DNA from: Scortum barcoo
Lineage: Eukaryota; Chordata; Actinopteri; Centrarchiformes; Terapontidae
Length of the DNA: 64,000 nucleotides
Assembly (NCBI GenBank): GCA_023238725.1
Contig: CM041550.1
Location: forward strand, 24,823,586-24,887,585
Direction: 5' to 3'
Shown here one piece after another: positions 11,366 through 19,418 of the stretch (positions are counted from its first letter, which is position 1; every line of letters starts with the position of its first letter). The position numbers and the translations under genes were made by a program. A model generated the notes under the pieces. It was not told the DNA's origin and did no database searches. It saw only the letters and a program-made list of their open reading frames with translations.

Positions 11366-11403
11366 TGTCCATACACATCTACCTGTCATGTTGGCCTATA
11401 AAA

Positions 11404-12076
11404 TACACTGCAAATACACTTTAACAACACAGTGTAACTCCAAGTCAATCACACTTCTGTGAAATCAAACTGTCCACTTAGGAAGGAAGCAAGAATGCAG
11501 AATGCATAGAATGCAAGACAATGCTAGACCTCATGTGGCTGGAGTGTGTCAGCAGTTCCTGCAAGACGAAGGCATTGATGCTATGGACTGGCCCGCCCGT
11601 TCCCCAGACCTGAATCCAATTGAGCACATCTGGGACATCATGTCTCGCTCCATCCACCAACGCCACGTTGCACCACAGACTGTCCAGGAGTTGGCGGATG
11701 CTTTAGTCCAGGTCTGGGAGGAGATCCCTCAGGAGACCATCCGCCACCTCATCAGGAGCATGCCCAGGCGTTATTGTAGGGAGGTCATACAGGCACGTGG
11801 AGGCCACACACACACTACTGAGCCTCATTTTGACTTGTTTTAAGGACAATAGTTAATCAAGTTGGATCAGCCTGTAGTGTGTTTTTCCACTTTCATTTTG
11901 AGTGTGACTCCAAATAAATAAATTTGATTTCCATTGATAATTTTGTGTGATTTTGTTGTCAGCACATTCAACTATGTAAAGAACAAAGTATTTAATAATA
12001 ATAAGAATATTTCATTCATTCAGATCTAGGATGTGTTATTTTAGTTTAGTTTCCCTTTATTTTTTTGAGCAGTGTA
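11404..12076 (+). mobile_element. Internally deleted Tc1 copy with TA target duplication
   Basis: TA at 11404-11405 is followed by CACTGC, and GCAGTG at 12069-12074 is followed by TA, which gives matching outer termini and the Tc1 TA duplication. The left terminal region (11406-11483) jumps directly to the transposase C-terminal part (from about 11508) with the second catalytic Asp in QDNARPH, then PARSPDLNPIEHIWD. The catalytic Asp and Glu are separated by 34 residues (DD34E). A short deletion also affects the left terminus. This belongs to the same family as the truncated piece at 10,318 and shares its 72-bp overlap almost exactly. It is non-autonomous. Confidence 0.85.
11502..11843 (+). 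pseudogene. Tc1-like transposase C-terminal part
   Basis: An open frame of 113 codons with MQDNARPHVAGVCQQFLQDE and SPDLNPIEHIWD. It holds the second and third residues of the DD34E triad. The DNA-binding N-terminus and the first Asp are deleted, so it cannot encode an active enzyme. It ends with the GGHTHTTEPHF tail, followed by the 3' terminal region. Confidence 0.8.
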
Positions 12077-12170
12077 CATTGTACCTGTAGCACTCTATTG
12101 GCTCTACTTGACATCCACACCAGTTGGGTCAAGTAATAGTATGATAACCTCACTTTGTGTGTCCGCTATT

Positions 12171-12724
12171 GCCCCTCCACTAGTACCTACTACTGGCTAA
12201 ACCGGCTTTCGGCGACTCGACTCTTCACCTCGGTTTGTACGCGTTTCCATTATGTTTTAGTACCTGGTACTAGGTACTTTCGTAGTTCCTACTCGGCCGG
12301 GGTTCCAAGCGAGCTGAGTCGAGCCGAAAATGTGACGTCGGCAGATGACAGGCCACTGATTGGCCAGGGCCTGAGCGTCACTAGATGCGTCGGGAGAGCG
12401 ACTTCGTTCGTTCATAAGAGTCAACCGCGCCATTTTTAAAAAGCGCTTAATAACAACAACGAACACGATCAGAGATGGCTGCACAGAAATCAACCCCGCG
12501 GAGCAACGACGAGGTGCAGACATTTCTTTGTCTGGTGGCCTCCATTGCTCCGTAGTCGTTTCGTGTTTGTGTCGCATAACAAATGACGTCGCTGGAGTTT
12601 CGGCCGCGTTGCCACGGCGACCCCACCCACGCTGAGGTGGTACTCTATTGTAATGGAAAACGATCGAAACTGAGTCGAAATTGGGTCGAGTCGAGCTGAG
12701 TGTAGGTACTAGTGGAAAAGGGCC
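12171..12724. mobile_element. PIF/Harbinger-like MITE
   Basis: The left end GCCCCTCCACTAGTACCTAC and the right end (plus strand) GTAGGTACTAGTGGAAAAGG then GCC are inverted matches. Subterminal CGACTCGA/TCGAGTCGAG-type words and TGACGTC occur on both sides. Internally, 12475-12540 reads MAAQKSTPRSNDEVQTFLCL. This resembles the start of the trihelix/SANT-like second protein of autonomous fish Harbinger elements, and suggests derivation by internal deletion. Base composition and CpG content are higher than in the surroundings. Confidence 0.65.
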
Positions 12725-12744
12725 ATACCTGGTGCTAGAGAGCA

Positions 12745-13200
12745 CATTAATTAAATGTCATGTTGCTGTATGATCAGCCCCTGGTTGTTCCCATCTATCG
12801 CCGTCTCATTCATATGGCCGCTGGTATCTTTACAAAACAGCGCTCTGTGCTAAACAGACTGTCCAGCGTGTCTTTTCCATAGTTGATCAAGCATTCAATT
12901 TTCCTCGGTATAGATACGTGTTGGAGGATTGTGTTATAAGCTTGTCTCCAACATTATATCTACCTGCAAAAATAGGGTGCATCCTGGATAGTTACAAAAC
13001 CCAAATTTACATTGTTAGCCAGGTTTGTGCCATCAGCATTTGTAATTCTCACGCGTGTAAACAAATAGGTGTCATTCAGATCCGGATAGTCTTCCCCCGC
13101 TGGCCGATGTATAAAACTCCAGAGGTCCTGTGTCTGTTATCGCCGAAATCGGCGGGATTTCAACAAATGTAGATTTTTCAATAGATGTTTGGGTGTATCG
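12745..13200 (-). pseudogene. Major capsid (hexon-like) N-terminal part, inverted
   Basis: Read on the minus strand from about 13,200 leftward, the sequence gives QTSIEKSTFVEIPPISAI, then TGPLEFYTSASG, DYPDLNDTYLFTRVRITN and ITQSSNTYLYRGK in different frames. This is the first jelly-roll region of Polinton/adintovirus capsid proteins. At least four frameshifts occur within 390 bp. Its direction is opposite to the C-terminal part, which starts near 13,200 on the plus strand. A rearrangement breakpoint must therefore lie inside this gene. The left end abuts the MITE. Confidence 0.65.
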
Positions 13201-13417
13201 TGTGAGGATTTTGGCGCCAGATACACACTGTTTTGCTTTAACTCGGAGCCGGGTGAAGAAAGTTCGGAGAACGTGTCGCTAATTAAAACAGGCAACATCA
13301 GGCTGGAAGCCCGTTTCAGAGTAACACTGCCACACTCCGTCAATCTCATATGTTATTCTGTTTTTGATTCTGTTATCGAGGTATCAAGTGAGAGACAAGT
13401 ACTTTGGACTACTATCA
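13198..13417 (+). pseudogene. Major capsid (hexon-like) C-terminal part
   Basis: Open for about 80 codons: GARYTLFCFNSEPGEESSEN, then LIKTGNIRLEARF, LPHSVNLICYSVFD and VIEVSSERQVL. This matches the terminal strands of the second jelly roll of Polinton/adintovirus capsid proteins, where a G-x-Y-x-LF-x-F motif and a final VL..DYY tail are usual. The tail lies in the +2 frame (DYY at 13407-13415), so one frameshift separates it. The protease start codon follows 15 bp downstream, the expected capsid-protease order. Confidence 0.7.
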
Positions 13418-13430
13418 AAAAAAACCCACC

Positions 13431-13820
13431 ATGAATACTACAGAATTAACCAGTATTGTTACAAGAGGAATTATTCAAGGTACAGATTTTCTAGGAGTCT
13501 TGGCCTGCGACCAGCTCCCAAAACACATCTACACATTTCCCACCATGATGATTGTAAACACACATCCCTCTGCCATGCCCGGCGAGCACAGGTTGGCTGT
13601 TTATATTGCAAGGGACAAACGAGGATATTTCTTTGACAGTTTTGACCACCCACCTGATTTGGACAAATTCCATGCACAGATCATGAATTTCTTTATAAAA
13701 AAACTGCACCGATGTATTCTGGAAGACAGGTTCAGAGTGTGTGGTCAGCACTGTGTTTTTCTTGTGCCATATGCAAAAAGGGATGCCTTACACACAACTC
13801 ATAAACATGTACGGGACTAA
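13431..13820 (+). CDS. Adenain-like cysteine protease of the element
   Basis: 129 codons from the ATG in CCACCATGA, a good start context; the longer in-frame extension starts at a TTG and is not used. Adenoviral-type (C5) protease features are present: GEH at residues 51-53 with His53 as the likely general base, the acidic FFDSFD at 67-72, and CGQHC at 104-108 with Cys104 as the likely nucleophile. The oxyanion Gln expected a few residues before the Cys is not evident; Glu98 sits about there. The family cleaves virion precursors during maturation. The C-terminus is probably truncated by a frameshift near 13,795, because the next frame reads INMYGTNLM. An AATAAA lies 91 bp past the stop. Confidence 0.75.
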   Translation: MNTTELTSIVTRGIIQGTDFLGVLACDQLPKHIYTFPTMMIVNTHPSAMPGEHRLAVYIARDKRGYFFDSFDHPPDLDKFHAQIMNFFIKKLHRCILEDRFRVCGQHCVFLVPYAKRDALHTTHKHVRD

Positions 13821-13910
13821 TCTAATGTGTAATCCCATCTCTGTATGTCGCGGATATAATTTTACATGTATACAAGGTGGAAAATGATGTTTGTAACAAT
13901 GATGATTCCA

Positions 13911-13955
13911 AATAAAGACAGATAACACGTTTCATTGACACAGTCCCATTTTATT
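13911..13955. terminator. Convergent polyadenylation signals
   Basis: AATAAA on the plus strand (13911-13916), downstream of the protease, faces AATAAA on the minus strand (13950-13955), downstream of the polymerase remnant. The two transcription units thus end tail to tail with under 40 bp between signals, as expected for a compact viral genome. Confidence 0.55.
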
Positions 13956-14419
13956 TTGTTTATGTTTCCAACAATTGTAATACATAGAAAATACATTTTG
14001 TCACCGGTATTATTTACATTATTTACATATTTACATTTATTTATATTATTTTAGTTTGAATAAAGGAAATAAATACAATTAGATGGTGTTAAACTTATGA
14101 GGAAAATATCCCTTCTTCATATCCTCAAACCCTAAGGCTGCGGACGTTTTTGCTAGACTCATAGGCAGGAAACTGAACGAATCAATCCACCACTGTCTGA
14201 ACACCTTGTCAAACATCAGAATGACTCTGCTACCCCTCATAGTCACAACAGGGGCGATACCTTGTTTTACAAAGTATTCCAACAATGTAGTTGCCAAACC
14301 CTGATGCTTTGTGCACTATGAATGTGTACTCGCGTATTTCGACTGTTTGTATTGCTTTACAAATGTGTCGACGCATTTTGAGGTGTTGATACAAAACCTG
14401 TTTCCGTCAAAGTCCATTG

Positions 14420-14440
14420 CACACACACACACACACACAC
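14420..14440 (+). repeat. (CA)n microsatellite
   Basis: A pure CA run followed by A7 inside the polymerase remnant. It breaks the coding frame. Confidence 0.9.
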
Positions 14441-15287
14441 AAAAAAACACACACAAAATTTGCTTCATGCCTGCCATTATGGTAACAAGTCTCAAAATCA
14501 ATATAAATATATACAAAATACAAAATCTATACTTTTTGGTCATTTCTTCGTTCTTAACAGGCTGTATAAAACAATCGTGCGTTACCTCACTATCCAATCT
14601 GTGCTCACCACAATGAGAACAAACAGCAGCTGCATACTTTTTTTTTGGCTTTGAAGTTTTACCGACTTTGTACTTTGGCCCGAGTTTTAAGTTTTACCGC
14701 ACGACTCACAGTATTACAGTGTTACACAGTATGACGTTGTGCCTTGTTTCTTTTGATTGTGCTGCTTAAACCAGTGTGTAAATTTGCAAATCCTTTTACA
14801 GTCAGGACACTTTACACTATACTGCTACTGCTGCTGCAGTGGTGACAGGGGCACTGTGTAAAACAGACATTGCCTCTGTGTTTACAGTTGAGAAATGGGA
14901 TTTTTATACATGCTTGATAGATATAAGAAACACCCAAAAAACCTGTCTGGTTTTCAATCAAATAATAGTGTTCGTCCTGAAGGTAAAGCCAAATTGTTTG
15001 TGGATGCGGGGAATTGGGTGTCTGGAAACACTGCAGGCTTTTACGCCCTGTGTTGTGATGGAATACAATGATTTTAACATTTAGATGTCTCTCAAACTTG
15101 GCTATGTCACTTAATGATACTTTGTGTGTGTTATCAAAACCAGCCGCACTGTGCAACTGTTGCACGCATTCAATTTTTTTTCAGACTCGGACCCAGCGGC
15201 GTTAACAAAGTGTGCTACACAGAGAGAAACACAAGTTGTTGTCGTTTCCTTTGTTGTTGGGGTTGTACAGAAAACGCCCTTTTTTTT

Positions 15288-15299
15288 TGACAAAATCTT
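15288..15299. repeat. 12-bp target duplication, left of LINE copy A
   Basis: TGACAAAATCTT at 15288-15299 is repeated exactly at 18613-18624. The interval between is the complete LINE, so the duplication records its insertion into the polymerase gene. Confidence 0.9.
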
Positions 15300-15334
15300 C
15301 CATCCATCCATCCATCCATCCATCTTCATCCGCT

Positions 15335-16800
15335 TTATCCGGGGCCGGGTCGCGGAGGCAGCAGTCTGAGCAGAGATGCCCAGACTTCCCTCACCCCAGA
15401 CACTTCCTCCAGCTCTTCCAGGGGGGACCCCGAGGCGTTCCCAGGCCAGCCGAGACATAGACATAGTCTCTCCAGCGTGTCCTGGGTCTTCCCCGAGGGC
15501 CTCCTCCCGGTGGGACATGCCTGGAACACCTCCCTAGGGAGGCGTCCAGGGGGCATCCGAAACAGATGCCCAAGCCACCTCAGCTGACTCCTCTCGATGT
15601 GAAGGAGCAGCGGCTCTACTCCGAGCTCCTCCCGAGTGACTGAGCTTCTCACCCTATCTCTAAGGGAGCGCCCAGCCACCCTGCGGAGGAAACTCATTTC
15701 GGCCGCTTGTATCCGCATGATCTTGTCCTTTCGGTCATTCATTACCCAAAGTTCATGACCATAGGTGAGGTGTGGAGAACGTAGATTGACCGGTCGTAAA
15801 TCGAGAGCTTCGCCTTTCGGCTCAGCTCCTTCTTCACCACGATGGTCCGGTACACCGACCGCGCCTGCATAACTGCGGATGCGCTGCACCAATCCGCCTG
15901 TCAATCTCACGCTCCATCTTTCCCTCACTCGTGAACAAGACCCCGAGATACTTGAACTCCTCCACTTGAGGCAGGACCTCTCCACCCACCCGGAGAGGGC
16001 ACGCCACCCTTTTCCGGTCAGAGAACCATGGCCTCGGATTTGGAGGTGCTGATTCTCATCCAGCCAGCACTTCACACTCGGCTGCAAACCGCTCCAGCAC
16101 ACGCTGAAGGTCCTGGCTTGATGAAATAGCCAACAGGACAACATCATCCGCAAAAAAAGCAGAGATGATGAAATCCTGTGGTTCCCAAACCGGACTCCCT
16201 CCGGCCCCTGGCTATTCGCCTAGAAATCCTGTCCATAAAGATTATGAACAGGACCCGGTGACAAAGGGCAGCCCTGCCGGAGTCCAACATGTACTGGAAG
16301 AACAGATCTGACTTACTACCGGCAATGCGAACCAAGCTCCTGCTCCGGTCGTTGCACAGAGAACCGAGAACAGCCCTTAGCAAAGGCCCCCGGACCCCAT
16401 ACTCACGGAGCACTCCCCACAGAATACCACGAGGGACACGGTCGAATGCCTTCTCCAGATCCACAAAGCACATGTGGACTGGTTGGGCAAACTCCCATAA
16501 ACCCTCAAGCACCCTGCGGAGAGTATAGAGCTGGTCCAGTGTTCCACGACCGGGACGAAAACCGCATTGTTCCTTGTTCCTGCCTGAATCCGAGGGTGCG
16601 ACTATCGGCCGAATTCTCCTCTCCAGTACCCTGGCGTAGAGACCTTTCCGGGGAGGCTGAGAAGTGTGATCCCCCTGTAGTTGGAACACACTCTCCAGGT
16701 CCCCCTTGCCCTTTACAAAAGAGGGACCACCACCCCGGTTTGCCACTCCAGAGGCACTGTCCCCAACCTCCATGCAATGCTGCAGAGGCGTGTCAGCCAA
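15335..16800 (-). pseudogene. LINE copy A reverse transcriptase region
   Basis: Two overlapping minus-strand frames. One (16144-16800) holds FRPGRGTLDQLYTLR and VDLEKAFDRVPRGILW (RT motif A), then IAGSKSDLF. Around 16,160 the catalytic FADD box is intact in FFADDVVLL. The second (15335-16153) holds the thumb and C-terminal part: AAEMSFLRRVAGRSLRDRV, then RWLGHLFRMPPGRLPREVF and a Pro-rich end. Frameshifts interrupt the protein, so it is not functional. Confidence 0.85.
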
Positions 16801-17255
16801 GACAGCCCCACAACATCCAGAGACTTGAGGTACTCAGGGCGGATCTCATCCACCCCCAGCGCCTTGCCTTGCCACCGAGGAGCTTGCGAACTACCTCAGT
16901 GACTTCGGCTCGGGTGATGGACGAGAGTCCACCTCAGAGTCCCCAGCCTCCGCTTCCTCACTGGAAGGCAAGTCGGTGGGATTGAGGAGATCCTCGAAGT
17001 ATTTCTTCCTCGTCGTCCGACAATGTCCCCAGTCGAGGTCAACAGCTCCCCACCCGCACTGTAAACAGTGTTGGCAGAGTACTACTGCTCCCCCTCCCCC
17101 TTCTGAGGCGCCGGACGGTTTGCCAGAATCTCTTCGAGGCCGACCGATAGTCCTCCTCCATGGCCTCACCGAACTCCTCCCAGACCCGAGTTTTTGCCTC
17201 CAGGACCGTCCGGGCTGCGGCTTGCTTGGCCTGCCGGTACCCGTCAACAACTGCG

Positions 17256-18293
17256 TCAGGAGTCCCACAGGCCAACATGGCCCGATAGGGACTCCTTCTT
17301 CAGCCTGACAGCATCCCTTACTTCCGGTGTCCACCACCGGGTTCGAGGGTTGCCACCGCCACGACAGGCACCAGAGACCTTGCGTCCACAACTTCGAACT
17401 GCCGCGTCGACAATGGAGGCAGAGAACATGGTCCACTCGGACTCAATGTCTCCAGCCTCCCTTGGAATCTGTGAGAAGCTCTTCCGGAGGTGGGAGTTGA
17501 AGACCTCCCTGACAGAGGGCTCGGCCAGACGTTCCCAACAGACCCTCACAATACGTTTGGGTCTGCCAGGTCTGTCCAACTTCCTCCTCTGCCAGCGGAT
17601 CCAACTCACCACCAGGTGGTGATCGGTTGACAACTCAGCCCCTCTCTTTACCCGAGTGTCCAAGACATACGGCCGGAGATCAGATGAAACGACAACAAAG
17701 TCAAAGTCGATCATCGACCTCCGACCTAGGGTGTCCTGGTGCCACGTGCACTGATGGACACCCCACACCCTTATGCTCAAACATGGTGTTCGTTATGGAC
17801 AAACCGTGTGACTAGCACAGAAGTCCAATAACAGAACACCGCTCGGGTTCAGATCGGGGAGGCCGTTCCTCCCGATCACGCCCCTCCAGGTATCACTGTT
17901 ACGCTTGCCCACGTGAGCGTTGAAGTCCCCCAGTAGAACAATGGAGTCCCCAGTCGGAGCACTATCAAGTACCCCTCCCAGGGACTCCAAGAAGGCCGGG
18001 TACTCTGTACTGCTGTTCGGCCCGTATGGCACATGCAACAACAGCAAGAGACCTATCCCCGACCCGAAGGCGCAGGGAAGGAAGCGACCCTCTCGTTCAC
18101 CGGGGTGAACTCCAACACATGGCGGCTGAGCTGAGGCTGGGGAGCTATAAGCAAGCCCACACCAGCCCGCCGCCTTGCTCACCCTGGGCAACTCCAGAGT
18201 AGTGGAGGGTCCAGCCAAACCACATTGCACCGGCCCCTCATGGACCTTCCTGCGGGTGGTGAGCCTACTGGAAAGGCGGACCCACGTCGCCAT
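17256..18293 (-). pseudogene. LINE copy A endonuclease region
   Basis: Frames at 17793-18293 ([15 protein letters not shown]) and 17256-17780 (VVVSSDLRPYVLDTR, ELSTDHHLVVSW) give the middle and C-terminal parts of an endonuclease/exonuclease/phosphatase domain, including the Asn/Asp pair and the catalytic DHH. The N-terminal strand with the metal-binding Glu is deleted. One or two frameshifts separate the parts. Confidence 0.8.
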
Positions 18294-18612
18294 TTCAGGG
18301 CTGAGCCCGGCCGGGTCCCGTGGGCAAAGACCCGGCCACTACCAGGCACTCGCCTGCGAGCCAGCCCCAACCCCAGGCCTGGCTCCAGGGTGGGGCCCCG
18401 GTAACGCCAATCCGGGCGTGACGTAATAACGGTCCTTGTTCTTCTTTTATCCATGGTGGGCTTGTGAACCGCTCTTAGTCTGGCCCGTCACCTAGGACCT
18501 GTTTGCCATGGGAGACCCTACCAGGGGCGTAATGCCCCCGACAACATAGCTCCTAGGATCATTCGGGCACACAAACCCCTCCACCACAGTAAGGTGGCGG
18601 TTCAAGGAGGGG

Positions 18613-18624
18613 TGACAAAATCTT
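18613..18624. repeat. 12-bp target duplication, right of LINE copy A
   Basis: TGACAAAATCTT, identical to 15288-15299. Confidence 0.9.
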
Positions 18625-18843
18625 ATCGTATGGAATGTTTCCCAGTCTCAGACAGGGTCGTGATTTGCCTGAGGGGGATGCCTGGTGAGGACTGGTCACG
18701 GGATGAGTGTGCTCGTGAGCCCTCAAACAATAGTAGCTGTCCGCACGACCCGCATGATGCTCGAACAACACGTCAACGTGTTCAGCATTATACATCTTAG
18801 ATTCAGTCACATAGTCTGCTGCAGCGCCGAGAAAAGATGACAC
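18625..18843 (-). pseudogene. Upstream coding remnant of polymerase copy 2 or a neighbouring gene
   Basis: The minus-strand frame starting at ATG 18841-18843 reads MSSFLGAAADYVTESKMYN and VDVLFEHHAGRADSYYC. It approaches the LINE junction with GNIPYDKIL. Removing the LINE and one duplication would place it directly before the SKKKG polymerase frame. I do not recognise the N-terminal peptide. It does not match the N-terminal block seen in copy 1, so either a deletion or a different gene lies here. Confidence 0.35.
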
Positions 18844-18869
18844 TTATTTCAAAATCTACTTCTACTATT

Positions 18870-19240
18870 ACCCGTACTTTTAACGTTGTAAATTTAAAAA
18901 ATTTTAACCACACAACAACCTCAGAAAAGGCCGCAAATAGCAACACCAAAGCTACCGTTTTTTTGTTAATCAAAGCACCCACATTCATTCATAAAAACAT
19001 TTACGTGCTTCATTGAACTTACAGAGCACAGAAGAACACAACACGTACTACATTTTTAGTTAAATTCATTCATTTACCACACAACCTCAGAAAAAAGCCG
19101 CAAATAACACCAAAGCTACGTTTCTTTGTTAATCAAAGCACCCACATTTTAAGCGCTTCATTGTACTTACAAAATAAATTAAACAACACATACAACACAT
19201 TTTAAACGTTCTAAAGTTAAATTCATTTAACCACACACAT
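18870..19240. repeat. Tandem repeat of about 155-170 bp next to the right terminus
   Basis: Unit 1 (about 18907-19075) and unit 2 (about 19076-19229) share ACCACACAAC, CCTCAGAAAA, GCCGCAAAT, ACACCAAAGCTAC, TGTTAATCAAAGCACCCACA and GTTAAATTCATT. A third partial unit starts at 19,230. Unit 1 has small insertions relative to unit 2. Subterminal non-coding tandem repeats can be origin or promoter material in DNA viruses. Here that is only a suggestion. Confidence 0.75.
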
Positions 19241-19380
19241 TCATTAATATATCTTTCTCTTATTCACAAGGCATCACAAGGTATCATTTTATTATCTTGC
19301 CTGAGGGGAATACCTTAATGGGGGCGGGAGTAAACATGTCATGTGATCATGTGATTAGTACATGCTCACGTGCATGTGCA

Positions 19381-19418
19381 TTCACATGCATGCGCAAAGG
19401 TTCCCCTTATATACTACT
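19381..19418 (-). repeat. Right terminal inverted repeat
   Basis: The reverse complement from 19418 inward begins AGTAGTATATAAGGGG and matches the left terminus at about 32 of 38 positions. A TATA-like word (GTATATAAGG) lies inside it. Alternating purine-pyrimidine words (CACGTGCATGTG, CACATGCATGCGC) follow inward. Confidence 0.75.

Larger units (their letters stand above)
14079..15299 (-). pseudogene. Protein-primed DNA polymerase B fragment (copy 2)
   Basis: On the minus strand: FVNAAG, then SLSDIAKFERHLNVKIIVFH, QDEHYYLIENQTGFLG and a Cys/His cluster CKHRGNVCFTQCPCHH. After damaged sequence with a CA microsatellite come VHKASG, LEYFVKQGIAPVVTM, DSFSFLPMSLAK and DMKKGYFPH. The last blocks match the 3'-5' exonuclease region of Polinton/adintovirus polymerases. 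The polymerisation domain (motifs A to C) is absent: the gene runs out at 14,079 next to the convergent poly(A) region. Several frameshifts and stops show it is dead. The N-terminal part is separated from the rest by the LINE at 15,300. Confidence 0.75.
15300..18612 (-). mobile_element. EEP+RT non-LTR retrotransposon, copy A
   Basis: A 3.3-kb LINE in minus orientation. Its 5' end CCCCTCCTTGAACC abuts the right target duplication and its 3' end carries a (GATG)n tail at 15300-15324. It encodes an endonuclease ([15 protein letters not shown]) and a reverse transcriptase (MCFVDLEKAFDRVPR, FFADDVVLL). About 200 bp near the endonuclease N-terminus are missing compared with copy B (junction near 18,235), and frames shift several times. 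The clade is uncertain; the short-motif tail suits RTE- or L2-like families. Confidence 0.9.
8063..19418. mobile_element. Degraded Maverick/Polinton (adintovirus-like) provirus
   Basis: Seen: inverted termini beginning AGTAGTAT, a hexon-like capsid gene in two opposed pieces, an adenain-like protease, and protein-primed family B polymerase fragments on both strands. Known: this gene set with AGT-starting inverted termini marks Maverick/Polinton elements and the related adintoviruses. Apart from later insertions (LINE, Tc1 pieces, MITE), roughly 6 kb of element sequence remains, whereas intact members are about 15-20 kb. I do not see an integrase, packaging ATPase or penton gene. Coding parts carry frameshifts and stops, so this is an old inactive copy. 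The gene order suggests that two arms were joined head to head. Confidence 0.8.

Noticed and set aside
13141..13154. Perfect small palindrome CGCCGAAATCGGCG near the capsid junction, considered as the centre of the inverted arrangement
   Set aside because: It lies inside capsid N-terminal codons (IPPISAI) that continue on the minus strand to about 13,200, so it is not at the breakpoint.
16446..18426. Plus-strand frames of 80-180 codons over LINE copy A
   Set aside because: They are shadows of the minus-strand LINE; their Pro/Arg-rich content reflects GC-rich coding on the other strand.
8063..19418. Herpesvirus-transposon fusion (Teratorn-like) or endogenous retrovirus as an alternative identity
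   Set aside because: No piggyBac-type transposase, herpes-like capsid or LTR/gag/pol/env order was seen. The protease, capsid and polymerase blocks fit the Polinton/adintovirus group.
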